Positions 16,423 to 24,104 of a stretch of 49,191 nt of DNA are shown here, in pieces. This DNA is from an uncultured Eggerthellaceae bacterium. GTDB taxonomy: Bacteria; Actinomycetota; Coriobacteriia; Coriobacteriales; Eggerthellaceae. A model generated the notes under the pieces. That model had not been told where the DNA came from and did no database searches. It saw only the letters and a program-made list of their open reading frames with translations. Made by a program: the position numbers and the translations under genes. Where the stretch lies: positions 1-49,191 of the forward strand of contig CAJTVP010000012.1 in the NCBI GenBank assembly GCA_910580205.1, read 5' to 3'. Position 1 is the stretch's first letter. Each line of letters begins with the position of its first letter.

Positions 16423-17487
16423 ATGGTTCGGGCAGTGGTCATGGGAGCATCAGGGTTCGCCGGCATCCAGCTGGTCCATATCCTGCTGGCGCATCCGGAG
16501 ATGGAGCTGGTGGCTGCGGCATCGGATTCGCTGGCCGGTCAGCCCTTGGCGAAGGCGTATCCCGCGTTCGCGGGCATCACGGACCTTGCGTTCTGCACCG
16601 TCGAAGAGGCGAAGGCCGCAGAGGCGGAGGTGGCGTTCCTGGCGTTGCCCCATACCGCGTCCCTTTCCATGGCGGCTGAGCTGGTGGCCGCGGGCATGGC
16701 CGTGATCGATCTTTCCGCTGACTTCCGCCTGAAAGACGCATCGGTTTACGAGCAGTGGTACGGCGTGCCTCATACCGAGCGCGCTCTTCTGGAAGGGGCG
16801 GCTTTCGGTTTGCCGGAGCTCTTCGGCGAAGGCTTGGCGCAGGCCCATGAGCGCTGGTCGCGCGGGGAGGCGGTGGTGGTGGGCTGCGCGGGCTGCTATC
16901 CCACGGCCACATCCCTCGCCGCAGCGCCGCTCATACGCGCAGGGCTCCTCCGCGCAGGCGCGACGGTGGTGGCTGACGCCATCTCTGGCGTGACGGGCGC
17001 GGGCAAGAAGCCCTCTGCGCGCACGCACTTCTGCACGGTCAACGAGAACCTTTCGGCCTACGGGGTCACCACGCATCGGCACACGCCGGAGATCGAGCAG
17101 ATCCTGGGGCTTCAGGGCAGGCTCATCTTCACGCCGCATCTGGCGCCGCTTCAGCGCGGACTGCTCTCCACGGTGACCATGCCGCTCGCAGACGACGCTG
17201 AACTGGCGAGCATCGCAAGCGCGCAAGAGCTGTACCGGGCGTTCTACGAAGGCTGTCCGTTCGTCGAGGTGCTGGATGCGGGGGAGCAACCGCAGACGTC
17301 ATCGGTCGTCGGCACGAATCGGGCGCATGTGGGCGTGGCCTTCGATGGGCGGACGCGCTCCGTGGTGGCCACCGGCGCCATCGACAACTTGGGCAAGGGG
17401 GCGGCTGGACAGGCCGTCCAGTGCGCGAACATCCTGTGCGGGTTCGATGAGACGGCCGGACTGGAGGGCGCGGCGCTGCCCGTGTGA
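16423..17487 (+). CDS. argC: N-acetyl-gamma-glutamyl-phosphate reductase
   Basis: A 354-residue enzyme that reduces N-acetylglutamyl phosphate to the semialdehyde with NADPH, the third step of arginine synthesis. ATG 16423 has AAAGGAG at 9 bases and gives the usual start MVRAVVMGASGFAGIQLV with the Rossmann glycine motif. The catalytic Cys158 is in VGCAGCYPTATSLA. THRHTPEI, FTPHLAPLQRG and the C-terminal VGVAFDGRTRSVVATGAIDNLGKGAAGQAVQ complete the family pattern. It is first of the argCJBD cluster, with 72 bases to argJ. Confidence 0.95.
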   Translation: MVRAVVMGASGFAGIQLVHILLAHPEMELVAAASDSLAGQPLAKAYPAFAGITDLAFCTVEEAKAAEAEVAFLALPHTASLSMAAELVAAGMAVIDLSADFRLKDASVYEQWYGVPHTERALLEGAAFGLPELFGEGLAQAHERWSRGEAVVVGCAGCYPTATSLAAAPLIRAGLLRAGATVVADAISGVTGAGKKPSARTHFCTVNENLSAYGVTTHRHTPEIEQILGLQGRLIFTPHLAPLQRGLLSTVTMPLADDAELASIASAQELYRAFYEGCPFVEVLDAGEQPQTSSVVGTNRAHVGVAFDGRTRSVVATGAIDNLGKGAAGQAVQCANILCGFDETAGLEGAALPV

Positions 17488-17559
17488 TCCGCTGCCGCCC
17501 AGGCGGCGCAAGAGATGGAGCCTCTGGCTCCTCATCGGATAGCTGAGAGAAGGGATCGA

Positions 17560-18843
17560 ATGGAACAGAGGAGAGCAAGCTGCGCGCTCACTCCCTGCGC
17601 TGGCGGGGTCACGGCCGCGCGGGGTTTCATGGCCAGCGGCATCCATGCTGGCTTCCGGGCCAATCCCACCAAGCGAGATATGGCGCTCATCGTGGCGGAG
17701 GAGCCTGTGGCGGCTGCGGGCGTGTTCACCCAGAATGTGTTCGCTGCGGCGCCGGTCAACTACTGCCGGAGCATCCTTTCCGGCGAGGATGTCATCGGAG
17801 AGGCCAGAAGCTACGGCATGGCGCGGGCCATCATCATCAATTCCGGCAACGCGAACGCGGCCACCGGTTTGCAAGGGGATGAAACGGCGCGCGAAGAGGC
17901 GCGGCTGGTGGCAGAGGCGCTGCATTGTCCGGAAGATGAAGTGCTCGTGTGCTCCACGGGCGTGATCGGCGTGCAGTTGTCCTTGGAGCCGTTGCGGCGC
18001 AATCTGCCCTCGGCTGTGGAGGCGCTTTCCGCGAACGGGGGAGCGGATGCCGCCAGTGCCATCCTCACCACGGACACTTTCACGAAGGAGTGCGCCGTCA
18101 GTTTCTCAGGGGAAGAGTGCGGAGTTCCGAATGCCACGTTCACGGTGGGCGGCATGGCCAAAGGATCGGGCATGATCATGCCGAACATGGCCACCATGAT
18201 CGCCGTCATCACCACGGATGCTCCCGTAGCGCCCCTGGATCTGCAAGGCGCGCTCAAGCGGGCGGCGGATGTGAGCTTCAACAAGGTGACGGTAGATTCG
18301 GACACCTCCACGAACGACACGTGCCTGGCGATGGCTTCTGGCGCCGCGGCACCCGGGTCTGCGCCCTTCGTTCCGGGGACGCGGGCTTTCGCGTGCTTCG
18401 AAGAAGCGCTCACCCATGTGTGCACGGAGCTGGCGCGCGCCATCGCCCGGGATGGCGAAGGGGCCACCCGTTTGGTGAACGTCCATGTGAGGGGCGCTGC
18501 CACTGACGAAGATGCGGACGCGGCTGCGCGCACGGTGGCGAACTCTCCTTTGGTGAAGACCGCCATCGCGGGGCACGATGCCAATTGGGGGCGCATCGCG
18601 GCGGCGCTCGGACGTTCTGGCGCGCGCTTTCGGCAAGAAGACGTGGACATCAGCATCATGGGCATCCCCGTCTGCGAAGCTGGCCTCGCGCTCGCGTTCG
18701 ATGAGGATCTGGCGCTTCGCCGCTTTGAAGATCCTGAGATAGACATAGAGGTGGATCTGGGCGCGGGGGATGCGGAGACGCGCATCTGGACGTGCGACAT
18801 GACCCACGGCTACATCAGCATCAACGCTGACTACCGCACCTGA
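17560..18843 (+). CDS. argJ: Glutamate N-acetyltransferase / ornithine acetyltransferase
   Basis: A 427-residue enzyme moving acetyl groups from N-acetylornithine to glutamate, so the acetyl group is recycled in arginine synthesis. ATG 17560 is chosen for AGAAGGGA upstream and the conserved beginning near GGVTAARGFMASGIHAG. The self-cleavage site is in KGSGMIMPNMATM, where Thr212 becomes the N-terminal nucleophile of the beta chain. INSGNANAATG, CSTGVIG, FNKVTVDSDTSTNDT and GHDANWGRI are also present. ArgJ proteins may also use acetyl-CoA; whether this one does cannot be read from sequence. The C-terminal INADYRT is typical. Confidence 0.95.
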   Translation: MEQRRASCALTPCAGGVTAARGFMASGIHAGFRANPTKRDMALIVAEEPVAAAGVFTQNVFAAAPVNYCRSILSGEDVIGEARSYGMARAIIINSGNANAATGLQGDETAREEARLVAEALHCPEDEVLVCSTGVIGVQLSLEPLRRNLPSAVEALSANGGADAASAILTTDTFTKECAVSFSGEECGVPNATFTVGGMAKGSGMIMPNMATMIAVITTDAPVAPLDLQGALKRAADVSFNKVTVDSDTSTNDTCLAMASGAAAPGSAPFVPGTRAFACFEEALTHVCTELARAIARDGEGATRLVNVHVRGAATDEDADAAARTVANSPLVKTAIAGHDANWGRIAAALGRSGARFRQEDVDISIMGIPVCEAGLALAFDEDLALRRFEDPEIDIEVDLGAGDAETRIWTCDMTHGYISINADYRT

Positions 18844-18915
18844 CCGCCCCTGGCGTTTCCCCCTGCCGCTCTTCGCTGGTTGCGGGATAATGGCCCAAGA
18901 GGGGAAAGGAGCGGG

Positions 18916-19860
18916 ATGCAGTTCGATATCCAAACGCGCCCAGACGGCGTGTCCAGCCTGACCGCTGAAGTGCTGGCTGAGGCTATGCCTTGGATCAAGC
19001 ACATCACCGGTCAGACCGTGGTCATCAAATACGGCGGAGCTGCCATGGTGGACGCTGCGCTGCGCGCGCAGGTCATGGCGGACATAGTGCTTCTGAAGAT
19101 CATCGGCGTGAATCCGGTCATCGTCCATGGCGGCGGCAAAGCCATCAGCGCTGCCATGGAGCGAGAGAACATCCCGGTCGAATTCGTGGATGGGATGCGC
19201 GTCACCACGGATGTGGCCATGGGCGTGGTGAGGCGTGTGCTCACCGGCGAGGTGAACCAAGAGCTCGTGGAGGCCATGAACCAGCACGGCAACATGGCCG
19301 TGGGGATCAGCGGCGCGGATGCGGGCGTGATCGTGGCCCGGCCTGTGTCTCCGAAGCTCGGCCGCGTGGGCCGCATCACGCGCATCAATCCCGCCTTGGT
19401 GGTCGACCTTGTGGCGGATGACTACATCCCCATCATCGCCTCTTTGGCCATCGGCGAGGACGGGGGCTGCTGCAACGTGAACGCGGACACCGCAGCGGGA
19501 TACCTGGCGGCGGCCATCGGCGCGCACAAGGTGTTCTTCCTGTCAGACATAGATGGCTACTACACTGATTATCCTGATCCGAGCACGCTCGTGTCCTCCA
19601 TGACGCTGGACGAGGCGCGCGGGATCGTGGAGGATGGCGGCAACACCGGCGGCATGATCCCGAAGCTGGCCAGTTGCGTGCATGCGTTGGAAGAGGGGGT
19701 CAGCCGCGCGCACATCGTGAACGGCACCACGCCTCACGGGCTGTTGCTTGAGATGCTCACGAACAAGGGCATCGGCACCATGATCACCGGCCGGCGCGCG
19801 CCTGCGGGATTCGATGCCGCGCCGCTGGGCAATTTCGCCAGCAAGCTCATCAGTTCGTGA
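18916..19860 (+). CDS. argB: N-acetylglutamate kinase
   Basis: A 314-residue amino acid kinase phosphorylating N-acetylglutamate. ATG 18916 has AAAGGAG 4 bases upstream. The family motifs are VVIKYGGAAM (phosphate-binding lysine), PVIVHGGGKAIS, VDGMRVTTDVAM, the substrate loop around NQHGNMAVGISGADAG, YIPIIASLAIGEDGGCCNVNADTAAG, FLSDIDGYY and GNTGGMIPKLASCVHALEEGV. The N-terminal 20-residue extension with SLTAEVLAEAMPWIKH matches arginine-inhibited hexameric kinases, so feedback inhibition is likely. Spacing to argD is 41 bases. Confidence 0.95.
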   Translation: MQFDIQTRPDGVSSLTAEVLAEAMPWIKHITGQTVVIKYGGAAMVDAALRAQVMADIVLLKIIGVNPVIVHGGGKAISAAMERENIPVEFVDGMRVTTDVAMGVVRRVLTGEVNQELVEAMNQHGNMAVGISGADAGVIVARPVSPKLGRVGRITRINPALVVDLVADDYIPIIASLAIGEDGGCCNVNADTAAGYLAAAIGAHKVFFLSDIDGYYTDYPDPSTLVSSMTLDEARGIVEDGGNTGGMIPKLASCVHALEEGVSRAHIVNGTTPHGLLLEMLTNKGIGTMITGRRAPAGFDAAPLGNFASKLISS

Positions 19861-19901
19861 GGGATCTTGATCGGAGAGGGACCGGAAAGGGGCGTGCGCT
19901 C

Positions 19902-21140
19902 ATGACGCTTGAAGAGCAGAAGCAGCTGGAACGGGAATACGTCATGCCCACGTTCGCGCGGAAGGATGTGGAGTTCGTCCGCGGAGAGGGCATGTACCTG
20001 ACGGATGCGGCAGGCGAGCGCTATCTGGACATGCTGTCCGGGATCGGCGTGTGCAGCCTGGGGCATTGCCATCCGGCAGTGGTGCGCGCGCTCACAGAAC
20101 AGGCGGATGCGCTCATCCACGTGAGCAATTACTTCTACATAGAAGGGCGCGGCCAGTTGGCCCGCAAGCTCTCCGAACTGCTTGAATGCGGGGTGGCTGC
20201 GGAGCTGCGCGCGCCCTGGAAGACGTTCTTCGCCAATTCGGGGGCGGAGGCCAACGAATGCGCCATCAAGCTGGCGCGGCGCAGAGCGACGCGCAAGGCG
20301 GAGGAGCGCGGCGATGACCCGGCGAGCGCGCCTTCGCTCATCATCACGCTCGTGCGCAGCTTCCATGGCCGCACGTTGGCGACGCTCTCCGCCACGGGGC
20401 AGAGCCGGCTGCATCAGGGTTTCGAGCCGCTGCCGGAAGGATTCCTGCCCACGCCCATCAATGATGTGGAAGCCCTTGAGCGCCTGATGGACAGCGTCGG
20501 GGATGCGGTCTGCGCCATCATGATGGAGCCCATCCAAGGGGAGAGCGGCGTGCATCCGTGCACGCCTGAGTTCTTGGCGGCAGCGCGCCGGCTGTCGGCG
20601 GAGCATGACGCGCTCTTGATCTTGGACGAGGTGCAATGCGGGCTGTTCCGCACGGGCCGCCCCTTCGCGTTCCAAGCGGCGAACATCGTGCCGGATGTGG
20701 TCACCATGGCGAAGGGCATCGCCTCAGGCATGCCAGCGGCTGCATGCGCGGCGCGCGGTCCGTTCGGCGAGGTGATGGGGCCGGGTGAGCACGGTTCCAC
20801 GTTCGGCGGGTCGAATCTGGCGGTGGCCTGCGCGCTGGCCACCCTCACGGAATTGGATGATCCGCAGGTGGAAGAGCGCGTATCCCGCGTGGGACAGGCG
20901 CTCAGGGACGGCCTGTCTGAGCTGCCGGGCATCTGCGCTGTGCGCGGGGATGGCCTCATGGTGGGGGCGGATCTGACCGAGGGCCATGCAGCGCCTGAGG
21001 TGGTGGACGCGGCGCTTCAAGCGGGGCTCGTCATCAACGCCACCGGCCCGTCCACGCTGCGCTTCCTGCCGCCGCTGATCGCTGAGGAGCCCCACGTAGA
21101 TGAGGCGTGCGCCATCCTCCGCAGCTGCTTGGAGGGATAG
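19902..21140 (+). CDS. argD: Acetylornithine aminotransferase
   Basis: A 412-residue class III PLP-dependent aminotransferase converting N-acetylglutamate semialdehyde to N-acetylornithine. ATG 19902 has GGAAAGGGG upstream. Motifs are DMLSGIGVCSLGHCHPAVV, FFANSGAEANECAIKLAR, SFHGRTLATLSATG, EPIQGESGVHP, LLILDEVQCGLFRTG, and the PLP lysine in VTMAKGIASGMP, followed by GEHGSTFGGSNLAVA. It ends the visible arginine cluster; argF, argG, argH and argR are not in the window. A 132-base gap then leads to the penicillin-binding protein gene. Confidence 0.94.
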   Translation: MTLEEQKQLEREYVMPTFARKDVEFVRGEGMYLTDAAGERYLDMLSGIGVCSLGHCHPAVVRALTEQADALIHVSNYFYIEGRGQLARKLSELLECGVAAELRAPWKTFFANSGAEANECAIKLARRRATRKAEERGDDPASAPSLIITLVRSFHGRTLATLSATGQSRLHQGFEPLPEGFLPTPINDVEALERLMDSVGDAVCAIMMEPIQGESGVHPCTPEFLAAARRLSAEHDALLILDEVQCGLFRTGRPFAFQAANIVPDVVTMAKGIASGMPAAACAARGPFGEVMGPGEHGSTFGGSNLAVACALATLTELDDPQVEERVSRVGQALRDGLSELPGICAVRGDGLMVGADLTEGHAAPEVVDAALQAGLVINATGPSTLRFLPPLIAEEPHVDEACAILRSCLEG

Positions 21141-21272
21141 AAGGCCCCAGCTTTCGCATCCCGCATGCCGTTTATGGAGATTCGGCAAACGCATGTTCGA
21201 AATGCCTGGGAGTGAGCGACGCGCCTTCGCGCACGATGCTACAATTTTCCCCACGTATATGAGGAGGTGCGC

Positions 21273-23456
21273 ATGTCATCCCGTGCGGTAAAAGGTCGTT
21301 ACCACGTGAAGAAGCGGTCGGGCAAGGTGATCATCTTGTCCATCGTCGCGGTGCTGGCCGCGGTCATCGCCGCGTTCGGTGTGGGAGCGGTGGCTCTCGC
21401 GAACTCTTGGACGCAGGATCTTCCGGACTACGCGGATACGGATCAGTTCTCCACATCCACCACATCGGTCGTCTACGCATCCGATGGAGAGACCGTTCTC
21501 GCGGAGTTCCAGCTTGAGAATCGCGATCCGGTGGAGCTGGATCAGATCTCACAGTATGTGAAAGACGCCACGGTGGCCACGGAAGATGAGCGCTTCTACC
21601 AGCACAACGGCGTGGACCTCATGGGCACAGCGCGCGCGTTCGTGAACAACATGCTGGGCCGCAGCCGTGAGGGCGGCTCGTCCATCACGCAACAGCTGGT
21701 CAGGAACACGGTGCTCTCCGAAGAGATGGCGGAGATCTCCTTCAAGCGCAAGATCCGCGAGATGGTGCTGGCCACGCGCGTGGAAGAGATGTATGGCAAA
21801 GACGACATCTTGCTGATGTACCTCAATACCATCAACTACGGGTCCGGCGCCTACGGCATCCAAGCGGCGGCGGAGCGCTACTTCTCCAAGCCCGCCACGG
21901 ATCTCACGCTGGCCGAAGCGGCCACGCTCGTGGGCATCCCGCAGTCGCCCACCTACAACAACCCCATCGATCACCCTGAGAATTGCCTGGCGCGCCGCAA
22001 CACGGTGCTAAGCCGCATGGAATCCAACGGCTACATCACCCACGAGGAGGCGGAAGCGGCGAAGGCTGAGGAGATCGTGCTCAATCCCACGGAACCCTCC
22101 ATGACGGGCATCACCGCCTATCCGTACTTCACCAGCTACGTGCGCAACCAGCTTTTGAACCAGAATGGCAAATACGCCTTCTCCACGGCTGAGCTCTTCG
22201 CAGGCGGCCTGAAGATCATCACCACGTTGGACGTGGCGGACCAGCAGGATGCTGAGGCGGCGGTGGCTGAGAAGGAAGATGAAGTAGGGGATCCCTTTGA
22301 AGTGGCGCTGTGCGCCATCGATCCGGACAATGGCTACATCAAGGCCATGGTGGGCGGGGATGACTACGACAACGAGCAGGTGAACATGGCCACCGGCGAA
22401 GGCGGTTCGGGACGCCAGGTGGGATCCACGTTCAAAGCGTTCACCTATGTGGCCGCGTTGGAGCAGGGGATAGACCCGGATACGCTCATCGATGCAGGCT
22501 ATTCGGTGAAGCTGGACGGCGCGCAAGAGGTCTTCAACGTCAACAAGTCAGACTTCGGCACGCGGCCCATCAAAAGCGCGCTGGCGGTATCCTCCAACAC
22601 CGCGTTCATGCGCTTGATCATGTCGGTGGGCGTGGAGAACGTGCGGGATGTGGCTCAGCGCATGGGCATCAAGTCCAACATTCAGAACGTGGCCGGCATC
22701 ACCTTGGGCATCGACTCTTCAACGCCCCTTGAGATGGCCAGCGCTTATGCCACGTTGGCCAGCGGCGGCATCCACTATGAGCCTGAGTGCATCATCTCCG
22801 TGACGGATCGCAACGGCAACACGGTCATCGACAATTCCGCACCCGAAGGTGAGCAGGTCATCTCCAAAGAGGTGGCATGCGCAGCGATCGAAGGCTTGGA
22901 AGGCGTCGTTGAGAGCGGAACGGGCACGCAGGCCCGGCTCAGCTCCGGCCAGCCGGTAGCGGGCAAGACGGGCACCACGGATGACAAGAAGGACAGCTGG
23001 TTCGTGGGTGTCACCCCGCAGCTCTCCACCGCCATCTGGATGGGCGAGCGCGCGGACAACTACGACCAAGCTTCCCGCATCCCCTCAAGCCAGTCGGCTG
23101 TCAGCACCTATGCGTACTTCATGGACCGCGTCATGGAGCGCATGCCCGTAGAGGAGTTCCCCACAGCGGACGCTCCTGAATATGTGGATGATTATCGGGA
23201 TTCGAAGAACCATATAGGCGGCAAGGGGTCGGGCTCCTATGACAACATGGAAGTGGATGCGAACGGCGCCGCCCATGCCACGCCTGAGGTGAAGGAACCG
23301 GATGACGATGCGCCTTCCGGAGGAGGTGCCACCAAACCTGATCCTGGGAACCAGGGCGGCGGCACCGGCGGCAATGAAGGCGGGGGCACCACGCCCGACC
23401 CCACGCCACCGGATCCGCCCACGCCCCCTGAGCCTGAGACGCCAGCGTCAGATTGA
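21273..23456 (+). CDS. Class A penicillin-binding protein (transglycosylase/transpeptidase)
   Basis: A 727-residue bifunctional peptidoglycan synthase. ATG 21273 has AGGAGG 5 bases upstream. It has a short basic cytoplasmic tail and one membrane helix (residues about 19-43). The GT51 domain contains ATEDERFYQHNGVD (catalytic Glu104) and GGSSITQQLVRN. The transpeptidase domain has STFK (Ser385), SSN (440-442) and KTGT (565-568). After about residue 655 the tail is disordered and rich in Gly, Pro, Asp and Thr, as in many Gram-positive PBPs. It polymerises and crosslinks glycan outside the membrane. A strong terminator follows. Confidence 0.93.
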   Translation: MSSRAVKGRYHVKKRSGKVIILSIVAVLAAVIAAFGVGAVALANSWTQDLPDYADTDQFSTSTTSVVYASDGETVLAEFQLENRDPVELDQISQYVKDATVATEDERFYQHNGVDLMGTARAFVNNMLGRSREGGSSITQQLVRNTVLSEEMAEISFKRKIREMVLATRVEEMYGKDDILLMYLNTINYGSGAYGIQAAAERYFSKPATDLTLAEAATLVGIPQSPTYNNPIDHPENCLARRNTVLSRMESNGYITHEEAEAAKAEEIVLNPTEPSMTGITAYPYFTSYVRNQLLNQNGKYAFSTAELFAGGLKIITTLDVADQQDAEAAVAEKEDEVGDPFEVALCAIDPDNGYIKAMVGGDDYDNEQVNMATGEGGSGRQVGSTFKAFTYVAALEQGIDPDTLIDAGYSVKLDGAQEVFNVNKSDFGTRPIKSALAVSSNTAFMRLIMSVGVENVRDVAQRMGIKSNIQNVAGITLGIDSSTPLEMASAYATLASGGIHYEPECIISVTDRNGNTVIDNSAPEGEQVISKEVACAAIEGLEGVVESGTGTQARLSSGQPVAGKTGTTDDKKDSWFVGVTPQLSTAIWMGERADNYDQASRIPSSQSAVSTYAYFMDRVMERMPVEEFPTADAPEYVDDYRDSKNHIGGKGSGSYDNMEVDANGAAHATPEVKEPDDDAPSGGGATKPDPGNQGGGTGGNEGGGTTPDPTPPDPPTPPEPETPASD

Positions 23457-23464
23457 TCCTCCCC

Positions 23465-23495
23465 GTTGCGCGGCCATCTGGTCGCGCAACCTTTT
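23465..23495 (+). terminator. Terminator after the penicillin-binding protein gene
   Basis: GTTGCGCG (23465-23472) pairs with CGCGCAAC (23483-23490). Inner GCC/GGT pairs extend the stem, and CTTTT follows. It begins 9 bases after the stop codon. Confidence 0.8.
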
Positions 23496-23562
23496 GATGC
23501 GGCGGATCCCACAGCCTTCCATCCGGTATACTTCTCGTTCAACGCGAACACAGGAGAGACCC

Positions 23563-24081
23563 ATGTCACCTATGCATATCACGAAACGCATCCTGGCCGC
23601 TGTTTTTGCGGCAGCGCTCATGGGGTGCCTCATGCTCACCGGCTGCGCGCAGACGCAAAGCCAACAGCCAGCGAATCAGGAGGAAGCCGGTCCCACGTCC
23701 CAGAGCTTCATGTCGGATATGAACATGGCTTCGGCGAAGCTCCAAGAGAAGATGGACGGTTTCGCCGATGCGGTCTCCCGTGAAGATCTGGTCTCCATGC
23801 AGATGCAGGCAGATGCGGCCTATGGGGCCATCGATGATATGGCGGCGGTGGAAGCTCCTGAGGAGCTCTCTGACCTGAAGCAGCGCTACGTGGATGCATG
23901 CGGGCAGCTCAAAGAGGCGCTCTCTCAGTATGTGGCGCTCTATCAGGAGATCAAGACGGCCACCACCCGCGCTCCGTTCGACTACAGCACCTATGCGGAT
24001 CGCATCGCCCAAGTGCAGACCGCCTATGACGCGGGCCTTCAAGCCCTCAAGGATGCTGATCAAGCCGCTTCTGAGATGTAG
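23563..24081 (+). CDS. Lipoprotein of unknown function, helical
   Basis: A 172-residue exported lipoprotein with CAGGAGAG upstream. The signal peptide (residues 1-27) has basic residues, a hydrophobic core and the lipobox LTGC, with Cys as the lipid-modified residue. The mature part starts with a Gln/Ala/Asn-rich linker, then heptad-like helical stretches (MASAKLQEKMDGFADAVS, LSDLKQRYVDACGQLKEALSQYVALYQEI) and DRIAQVQTAYDAGLQALKDAD. A helical-bundle cell-surface protein is likely. No family is recognised. It lies between the terminator and the U32 gene, 23 bases before the latter. Confidence 0.8.
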   Translation: MSPMHITKRILAAVFAAALMGCLMLTGCAQTQSQQPANQEEAGPTSQSFMSDMNMASAKLQEKMDGFADAVSREDLVSMQMQADAAYGAIDDMAAVEAPEELSDLKQRYVDACGQLKEALSQYVALYQEIKTATTRAPFDYSTYADRIAQVQTAYDAGLQALKDADQAASEM

Positions 24082-24104
24082 CGGCAAGGGCACGGCTTCA
24101 ACGG